DNA of 64,000 nucleotides, taken from contig NZ_MDEQ02000003.1 in assembly GCF_001883705.2 (NCBI RefSeq), forward strand, positions 310,001 to 374,000, in the 5' to 3' direction. The notes beneath the pieces were generated by a model, which was given only the letters and a program-made list of their open reading frames with translations, was not told the origin of the DNA and did not search any database. The position numbers and the translations under genes are program-made. This document shows positions 16,967 through 26,899 of the stretch, piece by piece. The stretch is from Burkholderia catarinensis. Lineage in GTDB: Bacteria; Pseudomonadota; Gammaproteobacteria; Burkholderiales; Burkholderiaceae. The stretch's first letter is position 1, and each line of letters opens with the position of its first letter.

Positions 16967-17529
16967 GGTTGGTCTCCTGCGCCAGATCCCGCATGCCGGC
17001 TCGATGGCCGGCTGAGCGATGACCGGTATGAACGTTTCGTCCATGTCACCAGTATCGTATGGCGATAGCGCGCTGCCAAGCGGCGCGCGCTGAAGTCTCT
17101 GTCAGGGATTGCGCGGCCCGTATCGGAATCCGCTGACACGCGTGGCGGCCGATCGGCCGATCCGCCGGTTCGGCGGCGATCCGGCGCGTTCGTTCCGACG
17201 AATGGACAGCGCGTGGCGGGCGTCGCTTGACGCATGATTTTGGACGGTCTAAGTTGGCCACTGCATCGGCGTCGCGCGGCGTTCCATCGTTCGCCCGTCG
17301 CCTGTGCCGCGCCCGGGGTGGCGTGGCAGGGCTTCCAGTCTCGTTCGCGGGCAGTTTGCGCCGCGAGCCCAAGCGCGGCCGGTCCGGGGACGGATCGGCA
17401 CGGCGGCACGCAACGTGCCGTTGATCGCGCGCAAATACGCGCCGGCGCATCGCACGCCGCGCGGCCGTCCAGTGTTTAAGCTTCCAGTACCGTCATCTTT
17501 TTCGTTCCTCGACCGTCAGGAGTTCGTCG
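16967..17529. other. Intergenic region, nothing recognised
   Basis: About 560 bases. Frames present on both strands are Arg/Pro-rich and look like GC-driven shadows. No clear promoter or terminator apart from the ribosome binding site just before 17530. Confidence 0.45.
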
Positions 17530-17784
17530 ATGTCCAAGGACAATATGCTCGATTCACTCAAGGAAGCTGCCGAACAACGCGCGATCGACGCGGATCAGTT
17601 GCGTGCAATGCTCGACGACGAAGTGCGCGTGCTGTCGTCCGGCGCGCGCGTGCACGACTACATCCACGTGTTCGCGATCCGGCATCTGCGCGAACGGATG
17701 CGCCAGCGAGACGCCCTCGACAGCGACACGCGGGCCGGGACGGCGTCCACGGAAGCCGATCCGCGCCCGAGCCATCGCCTGTGA
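17530..17784 (+). CDS. Small DUF3562-like protein
   Basis: 84 residues: MSKDNMLDSLKEAAEQRAIDADQLRAMLDDEVRVLSSGARVHDYIHVFAIRHLRERMRQ, then a short disordered tail. The helical core ending in a conserved DYIHVFAIRHLRERM-type segment resembles the short DUF3562 proteins found in Burkholderia stress loci; function unknown. The ribosome binding site CAGGAG lies seven to eight bases before the ATG. Confidence 0.75.
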   Translation: MSKDNMLDSLKEAAEQRAIDADQLRAMLDDEVRVLSSGARVHDYIHVFAIRHLRERMRQRDALDSDTRAGTASTEADPRPSHRL

Positions 17785-18110
17785 CGGGCAAACGCCGCGG
17801 CTGACGCGGCGGACGTTACCCGATCCGTCTCACCGGGCCACGACCCGGCCCCGATCGACATTCATGCATGCGGTCGACGGCGAGCCGGGCGCCCCGCAAC
17901 GCCCGGTGATTCCCGCATGGCCGCGCCCGAAGGCGAGCGCGCGGGCGCTGGTCGGGCGCGGCCATCCTGACGATCTGCCGACAGTTACCGCATTCGTTCG
18001 TCATACAGTTCACTGAATTGTCACGACGGCCTCAAGTAAGCGGCGCGATTTGCCGTTTACCCGGTGAAATCGTCCACCGGGCGTTCGCGCTCCCTTACCG
18101 AGTCGTTGCC
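17785..18110. other. Intergenic region upstream of chemoreceptor gene
   Basis: About 325 bases with no supported gene. It should contain the chemoreceptor promoter; no sigma-28-like element was convincing by eye. Confidence 0.4.
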
Positions 18111-19910
18111 ATGCTCTCGTCCATCCGCGCCCGCATCCTCGCCGCGTGCGTCGCCATCGTCGTATTCGCGCTCGTCGCCACGACGCTGATCAACTACTTC
18201 ATCGCCCGCTCGTACAACGACGACGCGATCGACCGCAACCTGACCTCCGTCGCGAGCGGCCACGTGGTCGGGATCGCCGACTGGGTCGCCACCCGCAGCC
18301 GGATGATCGCGTCGCTGCAGGATGCCGCGCTGACGCCCGATCCGCTGCCGGTGTTCAAGCAGATGGCCGCGGCCGGCGGCTTCACGAACGTCTACGCGGG
18401 CTATGCCGACAAGGCGTTCCGCTTCTCCGACCCGACCGGCATCCCGCCCGACTACGACCCGACCGGCCGCCCGTGGTACAAGCAGGCCGCGCAGGCCGGC
18501 AAGCCGGTCGTCACGCCGCCTTACGTCGACGCCGGCACGGGCAACCTCGTCGTCACGTTCGCGGTGCCGATCCTGCGCGACGGCGCGCTGAAGGGCGTCG
18601 TCGCCGCGGACGTCGCGATGGACAGCGTGATCGCGAACGTGAAGTCGATCCGCCCGACGCCCGCGAGCTTCGGGATGTTGATCGACAGCAGCGGCCACAT
18701 CGTCGCGCATCCGGACTCGAAGCTCACGCTGAAGCCGGTTGCCGACGTATCGCCCGAGCTCGGCGCGATGAGCGCCGCGACGGTCGCGGCGGCAAACGCG
18801 CCGGTCGAGGTGAGCGTCGGCGGCGACGCGAAGCTGGTGCGCGCGCGGCCCGTGCCGGGCACCGACTGGTATGCGCTGGTGCTGCTCGACAAGTCCGAAG
18901 CGACGGCCGGGATGCGCTCGCTGCTGACCGCGTCGCTGATCACGCTGGTCGTGATCGTCGGCATCGCGTCGCTGATCATCGGCGCGATCACCGCGACCGC
19001 GTTCCGCCGCCTGTCGCAGGTGCGCCAGGCGATGGCCGCGATCGGCTCGGGTGCCGGCGACCTGACGCAGCGCCTGCCGGCCGACGGCCGCGACGAAGTC
19101 GCCGACATCGCGCGCTCGTTCAACAGCTTCGTCGACAAGCTGAATGATGTGATGCGCGAGATCCGCGACGCGAGCGAATCGGTGCGCACGGCCGCGAACG
19201 AGATCGCGGCGGGCAACCAGGACCTGTCGTCGCGCACCGAATCGGCGGCGGCGAGCCTCGAGGAAACGGCCGCATCGATGGAAGAGATCACCGCGACCGT
19301 CGGCCAGTCGGCCGCGGCGGCCGGCCAGGCCGACGAGCGCGCGGCGGCTGCGTCGCGGATCGCGTCACACGGCGGCGTGGTCGTGTCGGACGTCGTCGCG
19401 ACGATGGAGAAGATCGAGGAAGCGTCGGGCCGGATCGGCGACATCATCGGCGTGATCGACGGGATCGCGTTCCAGACCAACATCCTCGCGCTGAACGCGG
19501 CCGTCGAAGCAGCGCGCGCGGGCGAGCAGGGCCGCGGCTTCGCGGTCGTCGCGCAGGAAGTGCGCAGCCTCGCGCAACGCAGCGCACAGGCCGCGCGCGA
19601 AGTGAAGGTGCTGGTCGAATCGACGGTCGCGAGCGTGTCGGCCGGGTCCGGGCAGGTGCGCCAGGCCGGCGACACGATGCGTGAGATCGTCTCCAACGTG
19701 TCGAACGTGACGACCATCATCTCCGAGATCACGCACGCGGCGAACGAGCAGACGCGCGGCATCCAGGAAGTGAATCGCGCGGTCACGCAGCTCGACGAAA
19801 TGGTGCAGCAGAACGCGGCGCTCGTCGAACAGTCGACCGCCGCCGCGACCGCGCTGCAGTCGCAGGCGAACGCGCTGGCGACGACGGTTGGGCGATTCAA
19901 GGTGGCGTAA
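18111..19910 (+). CDS. Methyl-accepting chemotaxis protein
   Basis: 599 residues. Membrane segment 1 ([23 protein letters not shown], about 10-32); periplasmic dCache-type sensor with the [11 protein letters not shown] motif typical of small-molecule (often amino-acid) receptors; membrane segment 2 ([20 protein letters not shown], about 280-299); HAMP; and the MCP signalling hairpin with its tip at [41 protein letters not shown]. It ends in TVGRFKV without a C-terminal CheR-docking pentapeptide. The ATG at 18111 begins a normal cytoplasmic leader; no strong ribosome binding site is seen. Confidence 0.94.
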   Translation: MLSSIRARILAACVAIVVFALVATTLINYFIARSYNDDAIDRNLTSVASGHVVGIADWVATRSRMIASLQDAALTPDPLPVFKQMAAAGGFTNVYAGYADKAFRFSDPTGIPPDYDPTGRPWYKQAAQAGKPVVTPPYVDAGTGNLVVTFAVPILRDGALKGVVAADVAMDSVIANVKSIRPTPASFGMLIDSSGHIVAHPDSKLTLKPVADVSPELGAMSAATVAAANAPVEVSVGGDAKLVRARPVPGTDWYALVLLDKSEATAGMRSLLTASLITLVVIVGIASLIIGAITATAFRRLSQVRQAMAAIGSGAGDLTQRLPADGRDEVADIARSFNSFVDKLNDVMREIRDASESVRTAANEIAAGNQDLSSRTESAAASLEETAASMEEITATVGQSAAAAGQADERAAAASRIASHGGVVVSDVVATMEKIEEASGRIGDIIGVIDGIAFQTNILALNAAVEAARAGEQGRGFAVVAQEVRSLAQRSAQAAREVKVLVESTVASVSAGSGQVRQAGDTMREIVSNVSNVTTIISEITHAANEQTRGIQEVNRAVTQLDEMVQQNAALVEQSTAAATALQSQANALATTVGRFKVA

Positions 19911-19940
19911 CCGAGCCCCGCGGAGGTGCGGCCGCGCCGC

Positions 19941-20978
19941 TCACGAGCGGCCGCTGTCGCGCATCAGCGCGAGCCGGTTGTAGAGCGTCTTCAGGCTGAT
20001 CCCGAGCGCCTTCGCCGCGCGCGGCTTGTCGCCGTCGAAGTAGCGCAGCGTCGCCGCGATGAAGCGCTGCTGCGTATGGTGCAGCGTCGCGCCGAGCGGC
20101 AGCGCCATCGCGTTGTCCGACATGCGCTCAGGCGGCATTGCCTGCTTCGGCAGCGCGACGTCGATGCCTTCGTCCGACAGGATGTACGCGCGCTCGATCG
20201 TGTTGTGCAGCTCGCGTACGTTGCCGGGCCACGAATACGCGCGCAGCGCCGCGATCGCAGCATCGGTCAGCCGCTTGTGCGAGCAGTGCCGCGCGTTGAG
20301 CGACGCGACGAATTCCTGCGCGATCGTCTCGACGTCGCCGTCGCGCTGGCGCAGCGGCGGCACGTACAGCGCGAACGCGGCGAGGCGGTAGAACAGGTCC
20401 TCGCGCAGCCGGCCGTCGCGCACGGCCTCGGCCGGGTTGTGGCGCGTGGCCGACACGATGCGCACGTCGAGCGGAATCGGCTCGGTGCCGCCCACCCGCA
20501 CGATCGCATTCGACTCGATCGCCCGCAGCAGCTTCACCTGCAGCGACGCGGGCATTTCCGCAATCTCGTCGAGCAGCAGCGTGCCGCCGCGCGCGGCTTC
20601 GAAGAAGCCTTCCCGCTGCGCGATCGCACCGGTGAAGCTGCCTTTCTCGTGCCCGAACAGTTGCGATTCGGCGATATCGGGCGGAATCGCGCCGCAGTTC
20701 ACGGGCACGAACGGGCCGTCCCGCCGCGCACTGAGATCGTGCAGCCGGCGCGCGACGATATCCTTGCCGACCCCGCTTTCGCCGGCAATCATCACGCTGG
20801 CGCGGGTCGGCGCGATTTTCTCGATGCGGCCGAGCAGCGTGCGCATCGCAGAGGACCGGCCGGACAGCCGGCGGTCGTCTGCACGCTGCTTCGACCGGTT
20901 TGCGGTTTCACCCATCGGCATCAGCGGGCCGTTTTGAAAATCGGCATCACGCGTTCCGTTCGTTGCAATATTTATCAT
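19941..20978 (-). CDS. Sigma-54-dependent activator without receiver domain
   Basis: 345 residues: a short N-terminal stretch (1-40), a AAA+ domain with Walker A GESGVGKD (66-73), the sigma-54 contact loop GSFTGA (113-118, Ser replacing the second Ala of GAFTGA), Walker B GGTLLLDEI (131-139) and an arginine-finger region, and a Fis-type helix-turn-helix at the end (KPRAAKALGISLKTLYNRL). Without a sensory domain it resembles the PspF/HrpS class, regulated by expression or a partner protein. A second in-frame ATG (MPMGETAN, codon 21) is a possible start. Convergent with the chemoreceptor gene. Confidence 0.9.
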   Translation of the reverse strand: MINIATNGTRDADFQNGPLMPMGETANRSKQRADDRRLSGRSSAMRTLLGRIEKIAPTRASVMIAGESGVGKDIVARRLHDLSARRDGPFVPVNCGAIPPDIAESQLFGHEKGSFTGAIAQREGFFEAARGGTLLLDEIAEMPASLQVKLLRAIESNAIVRVGGTEPIPLDVRIVSATRHNPAEAVRDGRLREDLFYRLAAFALYVPPLRQRDGDVETIAQEFVASLNARHCSHKRLTDAAIAALRAYSWPGNVRELHNTIERAYILSDEGIDVALPKQAMPPERMSDNAMALPLGATLHHTQQRFIAATLRYFDGDKPRAAKALGISLKTLYNRLALMRDSGRS

Positions 20979-21355
20979 CGACAGCGAAACGGCCGTGAAG
21001 GTGCCGCGGAATAGGAATTTCCAATGTACGCGGCGAGGGCGGAAGCCTTACTTCATCGGTCTTTCCGCGCGCCATATCGGTGCTTTTTTACAGAAACCGA
21101 TGAAAAAGCCGATCGCTGCCGTATTCCGCCGCGGCAAACGGCGGCATCGACCCGGTGCCGGGCCGGTTGCGATGCGATAGACCGCCCGCCCCACACGCCG
21201 TCCGGCCATCTTCTGCCCGAACACCGATTCATGCCCGCGTCGGGCACGTGGTTTGCGGACGCGTCCACGCTCGCCCGGCACGCTCGACGGCAGGCAGGAT
21301 GGCCGCAAAGCGGCGCGACGCCGCATGGCGGAAGCCGGCGCGAGGCAAGGATGCA
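20979..21355. other. Divergent promoter region
   Basis: About 375 bases between the sigma-54 activator (minus) and the hybrid kinase (plus). AT-richer near 20960-21110. No palindrome or sigma-54 -24/-12 element passes inspection. Confidence 0.4.
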
Positions 21356-23347
21356 ATGAAAACTCTGACCCGTGAGGTGCTACGGCAGGGCGCATGGGTC
21401 GTGCTGGCCGTCGGGCTGGCGTCCGCGCTGCAGGCGTGGGCGATTCGGGCCGTCGGCGAGCACGCGCCGTTTGCGCCGCTGCCTTTCTATGCAGGCGTTG
21501 CGGCTGCCGCGTGGCTGACGTCGTTCGGCGGCGGCCTGGCCGCGACCGCCGCGAGCGTGGCCGTGATCGGCACGTTGTGGTGGCGCGATGCGCCGCTCGC
21601 CACGCTGCTCGCGCAGGCCGGCGCGTTCGTCGCGATCAGCTTCGTCGAGTGCGTGCTCGTGATGGCCGTGAAGCCGCTGCTCGCGAACGACCGCCTGCGC
21701 GAACCCGACGACGAAGGCGACGCCGACGCGCGCTCGCCGCATCGCGAGCCGGCGCCTGCCGCGCGCCTGCCGGACGTGCCTGACGACGGCCTGCTGCGCC
21801 GGGTGGTCGACGCTTCGCCCGATGCGATCGTCGGGGTCGATGCCGGGCGGCGGATCACGAGCTGGAACCCGGCCGCGCGGCGGATCTTCGGGATCGACGC
21901 GGCGCAGGCCGCCGGGCGCGACGTCGTCGCGATGATCGCGCCGCGCTGGTTGCGACGCCATCCGGTGCCCGCATCGTTCGCGAACCAGCGCGCGCCGGTC
22001 GGGCCGCTCGACGTGCTGTGCGTGCGCCGCGACGGCGCCCGTTTTCGGGCGACCTTCGCCGCGTCGCCGATCGTCGATGCGCAGGGCAACTGCATGGGCC
22101 TGTCAATGACGCTGCGCGAAGCGCGCGAACGCCGCCGCGACGAGCGGCGCGACCTGCGCTCGCTGCGCGGCGCGCGCGACGCGCGTGTGCAGGCCGACAC
22201 GTCGAACCGGCTGAAGGACGAGCTGCTGGCCACGGTGTCGCACGAACTGCGCACGCCGCTGAACGTGATCTACGGCTGGGTCGAGGTGCTGCGCAACGTC
22301 GACGGGCATGAGCTCGCGGCACAGGCAGTCGACGCGATCGACCGCAGCGCGCGGTCGCTGTCGCACATGGTCGCCGACCTGCTCGACGCGTCGTCGCTCG
22401 CGACGGGCCGGCTTCGCCTCGAACGCGTGCCGGTCGATCTCGTGCGGGTCGTGCGCGACGCCGTGCGCGAACTTGACGCGACGGCGCAGGCGAACGGGCT
22501 CGAGATGTCGACGGAGTACGCGATGCCGAGTTGCGTGATTCAGGCCGACGACGAACGCTTGCGCCAGGTCCTGTCGAACCTGCTGTCGAACGCGATCAAG
22601 TTCACGCCGCCGGGCGGGCGGATCAACGTGTCGCTGACGCGCGCGGGCGAGCGCGTGCGGCTGTCGGTCGCCGACACGGGGCAAGGCATTGCGCCGGAAT
22701 ACCTGCCGCACCTGTTCGAGATCTTCAGCCGGCCCGAAGGCGCGTTCGCGTCGCCGAAGCGCGGCCTCGGGCTCGGCCTGTCGATCGTGCGCAACATCGC
22801 GCAGCTGCACGGCGGCGACGTCGCCGCGACGAGCGCGGGCGCCGGACGCGGGACGACCGTGACGATCACGCTGCCGGCCGGCTGGGACACTGACGATCCG
22901 GCCGAGAACCTGGCGCGAACGACGGACACATCGGACGCGGGGACGCTCGACGGCCAGCGCGTGCTCGTCGTCGACGACGACGCCACATCGCGCGCCAGCC
23001 TCGCCGCGGCGCTCGAAACGATGGGCGCGCAGGTATCGACCGCGCAATCCGGCCACGACGCGTTTGACGCATTGGAGCGGCATCCGCCGAGCGTCGTGCT
23101 GTCGGATCTCGCGATGCCGGACGGCGACGGCTTCTGGCTGCTCGACCGCATCCGGCATTTGCCGGCCGGCGGCGGGCACCTGCCTGTCGTTGCCGTTACC
23201 GCGCATGCCGGCAACGCCGACCGGCACCGCGTGATGGCGGCCGGCTTCGACGCGTATCTGTGCAAGCCGGTCGACATGCCGACGCTGGCGAGCGTGATCG
23301 CCGACGTCGCGCCGGACGGTACGCATCACAAAGGGCACGACCGGTAG
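21356..23347 (+). CDS. Hybrid sensor histidine kinase
   Basis: 663 residues. Three or four hydrophobic segments at 10-110 resembling a DUF4118/KdpD-type membrane module; a PAS domain (DASPDAIVGVDAGRRITSWNPAARRIFG); HisKA with histidine in TVSHELRTPLNVIYGW (about 294); HATPase (GQGIAPEYLPHLFEIFSR, GLGLGLSIVRNIAQLHGG); and a C-terminal receiver with its aspartate in SVVLSDLAMPDGDG (about 584). No dedicated output protein follows. The ATG at 21356 follows CAAGG; upstream in-frame codons are Arg-rich shadow. Confidence 0.92.
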   Translation: MKTLTREVLRQGAWVVLAVGLASALQAWAIRAVGEHAPFAPLPFYAGVAAAAWLTSFGGGLAATAASVAVIGTLWWRDAPLATLLAQAGAFVAISFVECVLVMAVKPLLANDRLREPDDEGDADARSPHREPAPAARLPDVPDDGLLRRVVDASPDAIVGVDAGRRITSWNPAARRIFGIDAAQAAGRDVVAMIAPRWLRRHPVPASFANQRAPVGPLDVLCVRRDGARFRATFAASPIVDAQGNCMGLSMTLREARERRRDERRDLRSLRGARDARVQADTSNRLKDELLATVSHELRTPLNVIYGWVEVLRNVDGHELAAQAVDAIDRSARSLSHMVADLLDASSLATGRLRLERVPVDLVRVVRDAVRELDATAQANGLEMSTEYAMPSCVIQADDERLRQVLSNLLSNAIKFTPPGGRINVSLTRAGERVRLSVADTGQGIAPEYLPHLFEIFSRPEGAFASPKRGLGLGLSIVRNIAQLHGGDVAATSAGAGRGTTVTITLPAGWDTDDPAENLARTTDTSDAGTLDGQRVLVVDDDATSRASLAAALETMGAQVSTAQSGHDAFDALERHPPSVVLSDLAMPDGDGFWLLDRIRHLPAGGGHLPVVAVTAHAGNADRHRVMAAGFDAYLCKPVDMPTLASVIADVAPDGTHHKGHDR

Positions 23348-23384
23348 CGGCCGGCCCGCTCCGTCGCGATACACGGAGGCCCGG

Positions 23385-24008
23385 ATGACAACGATTCGAA
23401 TGAACCGGTACGGGCGCCGGCCGGCGGTATTCCTGTCGGCCGCCGCCGCTGGCGCACTGGCGTTCGCGCTCTCGCATGCGCAGGCGCCGCCCGCTTCGTC
23501 GACTCAGGTCGCGCCGGGCATCGTCCGCCCCGGCACGACTGCCGACGAGGCCGGCATGACGCAGCGTCCGACCGGCATCGACGCCGAGTTCGTCGACAAG
23601 GCCGGCATGATCGGCAAGGTGGAACGGCAGGCCAGCCAGCTCGCGCTCGATCGTTCTTCGAACCCGGCCGTGAAGGCGTTCGCGCGCCGGATGCTCGACG
23701 ATCACGGCCGCATCGCCGGCGAATTGCGGCAGCTTGGCACGCAAAAGGGCGTGCCGGTCCAGACGCGGATGCTGGTCGATCCGGCGGTGACGGCATTGCG
23801 AACGAAGGAGGGGCACGCGTTCGACACGGCCTATGTTGCGCTGGTAGGCCCGCGCACGCACGAGGAGGCGATCCGGCTCTACGAAGCCGAGGCGCGCGAT
23901 GGCCGAGACCCGCAGCTCCGTGCGTTCGCGGCCGGCACGCTGGCGACGCTGAACGCGCATCTGGCCGCCGCGCGGCAACTCGCGCGAACGGTGGCAGCCG
24001 CGCACTGA
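23385..24008 (+). CDS. DUF4142 exported protein
   Basis: 207 residues. Twin-Arg-like basic start (NRYGRRPAVFLSAAAAGALAFALSHAQA) serves as a signal sequence; it is not a clear Tat motif. The core matches DUF4142, a ferritin-like four-helix family: FVDKAGMIGKVERQASQLALDRSSNPAVKAFARRMLDDHGRI...EAIRLYEAEARDGRDPQLRAFAAGTL. Periplasmic, function unknown, often found in stress loci. The ribosome binding site ACGGAGGCC precedes the ATG; it may share the transcript of the kinase gene 37 bases upstream. Confidence 0.88.
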   Translation: MTTIRMNRYGRRPAVFLSAAAAGALAFALSHAQAPPASSTQVAPGIVRPGTTADEAGMTQRPTGIDAEFVDKAGMIGKVERQASQLALDRSSNPAVKAFARRMLDDHGRIAGELRQLGTQKGVPVQTRMLVDPAVTALRTKEGHAFDTAYVALVGPRTHEEAIRLYEAEARDGRDPQLRAFAAGTLATLNAHLAAARQLARTVAAAH

Positions 24009-24050
24009 CCTCGCACTGACCTGCATCGCAACCGGCTGGCTTCGGCGGCG

Positions 24051-24548
24051 CTACCGCTTGCCGTCCTCGGGGCCGCCCGGCGATGCCTCGTACGGCGGCG
24101 CGTCGAGCGCCGTTTCGCCTTCCTCGATCAGCCAGTACGGCGAACTGCCGTAGTACGCATGCAGCGCCTCGGCCCAGTCCGGGTCGGCCATTGCCGGCCA
24201 GCGCCCCTTGTCGAAGCCGGGCGCTTCGCGCACGCGCCGGGTGTCGACGGGCAGCACGAAGCATTTGCGCTCGACATCGAGCACGAGCACGTTCCACGGC
24301 ACCGCGAGCAGCTTGTCGCCGATCCCGAGCAAACCGCCCGACGACACGACCGCGTACGCGATCCGGCCGGAACGCACGTCGAGCATGATGTCCGTGACCT
24401 TGCCGATGTCGTCGCCGTCCATCGTCAGCACGCGATCGCCTTCGAGCGTGCGGGCGGCCATCACGTCGGGCCCCGGCCCGCCGCCGGCCGTGCGGCGGTT
24501 GTCGCCGACAATGCGCGCGTCGTCGCGCGACGGTCTGTCCGTTGTCAT
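24051..24548 (-). CDS. PRC-barrel domain protein
   Basis: 165 residues. The PRC-barrel core is VMAARTLEGDRVLTMDGDDIGKVTDIMLDVRSGRIAYAVVSSGGLLGIGDKLLAVPW (about 30-85), followed by a helical tail with DPDWAEALHAYYGSSPYW. Soluble; members bind RNA or act in stress adaptation. A very strong ribosome binding site (CCAGGAGGTTTTCG) precedes the start. Lies 59 bases after the CBS gene on the same strand, so likely one operon. Confidence 0.88.
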   Translation of the reverse strand: MTTDRPSRDDARIVGDNRRTAGGGPGPDVMAARTLEGDRVLTMDGDDIGKVTDIMLDVRSGRIAYAVVSSGGLLGIGDKLLAVPWNVLVLDVERKCFVLPVDTRRVREAPGFDKGRWPAMADPDWAEALHAYYGSSPYWLIEEGETALDAPPYEASPGGPEDGKR

Positions 24549-24607
24549 CGAAAACCTCCTGGTCGAAGCGGCACCCGGGCGGCCCGCGCGGAATGCGCGG
24601 GCGCCGG

Positions 24608-25039
24608 TCAACGCCGGCGCGGCAGCGACACGTCCTCGAGCGTATTGGCGAGCTCGTCGCGCTCGGGGCCGCCCGCGCGCGTCGCGATGTCGCCGAGCGA
24701 CACGATGCCGACCAGCCGCATGCCGCGGTCGAGCACCGGCAAGCGATGCAGCTGCACGTCGGCCATCCGCTGCTGGACGTCGCCGACACCGTCGTCCTCG
24801 ACGCACCACTGCACCGGCGTGGACGCGACCGCCAGCACCGGCGTATCGGACGAATGGCCGTGCGACAGCCCGCGTACCGCCAGGTCGCGGTCGGTCACGA
24901 TCGCGACGAGCTCGGTGCCGTCGCAAACGGGCAGCACGCCGATATCGAAGCGCTGCATCAGTTCGGCCGCATGGCGAATCGTGTCGGTCGGCGCGACGCA
25001 CACCACGTCGCGCGACATGATCTCGTTGACGCGATACAT
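24608..25039 (-). CDS. CBS-domain pair protein
   Basis: 143 residues made almost entirely of two CBS motifs (VNEIMSRDVVCVAPTDTIRHAAELMQRFDIGVLPVCDG and VQQRMADVQLHRLPVLDRGMRLVGIVSLGDIA). Such stand-alone pairs bind adenine nucleotides and act as energy sensors. The ribosome binding site GAAGGAGGCG precedes the ATG. Upstream of the PRC-barrel gene and probably co-transcribed with it. Confidence 0.9.
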   Translation of the reverse strand: MYRVNEIMSRDVVCVAPTDTIRHAAELMQRFDIGVLPVCDGTELVAIVTDRDLAVRGLSHGHSSDTPVLAVASTPVQWCVEDDGVGDVQQRMADVQLHRLPVLDRGMRLVGIVSLGDIATRAGGPERDELANTLEDVSLPRRR

Positions 25040-25193
25040 GAACGCCTCCTTCGTGAGCGAAACGGTTCAGAAGCAGGTGGCGTGCCGCGGGCACGCCGTA
25101 CACGCCGGGCCTCGACGGCCGGGCGACGGAGAAATTTGCCAGCCCGCTTGTACATCTTCCACGGCGGCAGCCGCGAACCGGCGGTGCGGGAAG

Positions 25194-25313
25194 TCAGTGG
25201 CCGATGCCCGTCATCGCGACGATCGCGAGCACGACTGCGCTCTCGATGGCCGCCAGCGCGGCGACGCCGGCGGCGCCGCTGATTTCATGCCATCTGCGTT
25301 CAAGGCGTTTCAT
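25194..25313 (-). CDS. Single-span membrane mini-protein
   Basis: 39 residues: a basic N-terminus (MKRLERRWHEIS) and one hydrophobic segment (AAGVAALAAIESAVVLAIVAMTGIG). A CGGAG ribosome binding site lies eight bases before the ATG. Unrecognised; small size makes the call tentative, but the basic leader, membrane span and good ribosome binding site together are unlikely by chance. Confidence 0.45.
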   Translation of the reverse strand: MKRLERRWHEISGAAGVAALAAIESAVVLAIVAMTGIGH

Positions 25314-25378
25314 CACAACACTCCGGATTGCTCCGGCACGCCGATGCGCCGCAGCGCACCGCGAGCCGGGTGCCGCCG

Positions 25379-25627
25379 TCAGCCGTGATCGGGGGGCGGT
25401 GAAGGGACGTGCGGCGTGCGACGTGGGTGCTCGCCGGACGGCTTGGCAGGGTCGATACGGGTCGCGCCGCCGACGGCGGGCGGGTCGCTGGCCGGAAACG
25501 TCTCCTCGAGCCCCTCGTCGATGCGTTCCTCCGTCCTGTCTTTGGACGGCGGACGCGACGTGGCGAGCTGGAGCAGTCCGGCAGCCGGTGACACGGCGTC
25601 GTGGCGGCCGGTGGCTTGAACGGTCAT
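25379..25627 (-). CDS. Small conserved protein with EETFPASDPPA motif
   Basis: 82 residues. The diagnostic stretch is RTEERIDEGLEETFPASDPPAVGG, seen in many short proteobacterial stress-associated proteins I recall; function unknown. The rest is disordered and Pro-rich. A strong ribosome binding site (CCAAGGAGGTTCGACC) precedes the ATG at 25627. It probably heads a small minus-strand unit with the mini-protein gene about 65 bases downstream. Confidence 0.72.
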   Translation of the reverse strand: MTVQATGRHDAVSPAAGLLQLATSRPPSKDRTEERIDEGLEETFPASDPPAVGGATRIDPAKPSGEHPRRTPHVPSPPPDHG

Positions 25628-25769
25628 GGTCGAACCTCCTTGGTCGTTGATGCGGGCGCAAGCGCCGTGCCTGTACGGCGGCGACGGCACGGTGCTTGCG
25701 CGCCGGGGAAGCCGGACGGGTGCGCGGACATGCGCGGCGCGGCGTCGGCGCGGACGAGAGGACATCGTG

Positions 25770-26069
25770 ATGAATGCATCCCAGGAAAGGATACGTTACG
25801 ACGCGAGCGTATGCGGCGGCGATTTCGCGCGCGTGCGCGAGCGTTTCGATACATGGAAGCGCGAATCACTGGTCTATCGGCCCGAGCGGCGCGTGTTCGA
25901 CGGCAAGGACGAGGTGCGCGAACTGAACGACACGGTCTACGACGGCCCCGGGCGCGCGCAGCGGGCGCTCGTCGCGCAATGCGCGCCGTCCGATCCGTTC
26001 GCGCTCGCGGTGCGGCTGATCGCGGAAGGGCGCACGATGTGGCTGGTGATGGCGGCCTACGCCGACTGA
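25770..26069 (+). CDS. Hypothetical 99-aa protein
   Basis: MNASQERIRYDASVCGGDFARVRERFDTW... with a predicted mixed alpha/beta core ending FALAVRLIAEGRTMWLVMAAYAD. Not recognised. ATG at 25770 (an in-frame GTG lies one codon earlier) with GAGAGG upstream. Codon use is typical of the genome. Divergent from the EETFPASDPPA gene, with about 140 bases between them. Confidence 0.65.
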   Translation: MNASQERIRYDASVCGGDFARVRERFDTWKRESLVYRPERRVFDGKDEVRELNDTVYDGPGRAQRALVAQCAPSDPFALAVRLIAEGRTMWLVMAAYAD

Positions 26070-26170
26070 CCGCGCGGCGCCCATCGAAGCCGTGCATTGC
26101 GCGGGAGCGGGCACGCCGCTTGCGCGCGGTCGCGGTGCCATCGAGATGCGCGCCGTCGCGCGGGAGTGAC

Positions 26171-26695
26171 ATGAATACGCCATCCACGCTGCACCGCCCC
26201 GAGCCGACGACACCCGACGTCGTCCCGGACCCGCCACCGCCCGGGCACGACGATCCAGTCGATCCGCCGGTGCCCGAAGGGCTGCCGCAGGGCGACCCGC
26301 CGTCGCGCCCGCCGCCGATCCGGATGCCGGGCGGAAGCGGTGCGCCGCAACCGGCCGCGCGAACACTGAAAAGGAGGACCCTCATGGACATTCACGTGCA
26401 ATCACCAGACAAGCGCGCGATCGCTCAGGTGCTGGGCCGCTATTTCGAATCGCGCTCGCTGCGCTATCACATCGAGGAATTGCCGGGCGGCGTGCTGCAG
26501 ATCGGCTTTCGCGCGAGCGGCCGTCCGGCCGCCGTGACCGTCTCGTTCGACGATGCCGCGTACGACACCTATACGCACTGGGATGCCAGCCAGAAACAGC
26601 TCGCGCTCGGACGGCTCGCCGACGGCTTCTCGCGGATGATGTCGACGCGCAGCACGGCCGCGCTCGCCGGCGACTATCACGTCGAGCGTTTCTGA
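26171..26695 (+). CDS. Proline-rich N-terminus continuous with a small globular domain
   Basis: 174 residues if read from ATG 26171 (ribosome binding site CGGGAG). Residues 1-60 are almost only Pro/Asp/Gly (PDVVPDPPPPGHDDPVDPPVPEG), like a stand-alone family of short Pro-rich stress proteins. After a basic link, a second ATG at 26384 sits behind a near-perfect ribosome binding site (AAAAGGAGGACCCTC) and begins a 103-residue domain (MDIHVQSPDKRAIAQVLGRYFESRSLRY). There is no stop between them, so this could be one fused protein, two products from nested starts, or a gene pair joined by a frameshift. The domain is not recognised. Confidence 0.6.
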   Translation: MNTPSTLHRPEPTTPDVVPDPPPPGHDDPVDPPVPEGLPQGDPPSRPPPIRMPGGSGAPQPAARTLKRRTLMDIHVQSPDKRAIAQVLGRYFESRSLRYHIEELPGGVLQIGFRASGRPAAVTVSFDDAAYDTYTHWDASQKQLALGRLADGFSRMMSTRSTAALAGDYHVERF

Positions 26696-26899
26696 TTCCG
26701 CAACGCTTCCCGGATCGTTCCGGACTAGGCAAGGTGCCCGCGCGCAGCGGGCGCTTTGCGTCTGAGCGCGCGTCGCGTAGGATGTCCGTTAATTCAGCGC
26801 ATGCTACGTTCGCGCCGCAGGCTGCCGGCCATTGCAGCCGAAGAGGCGCAACGCGCTTTCCCTCAGGTTCGTTTCGTGCAACCGACGGAGACCGCCTTG

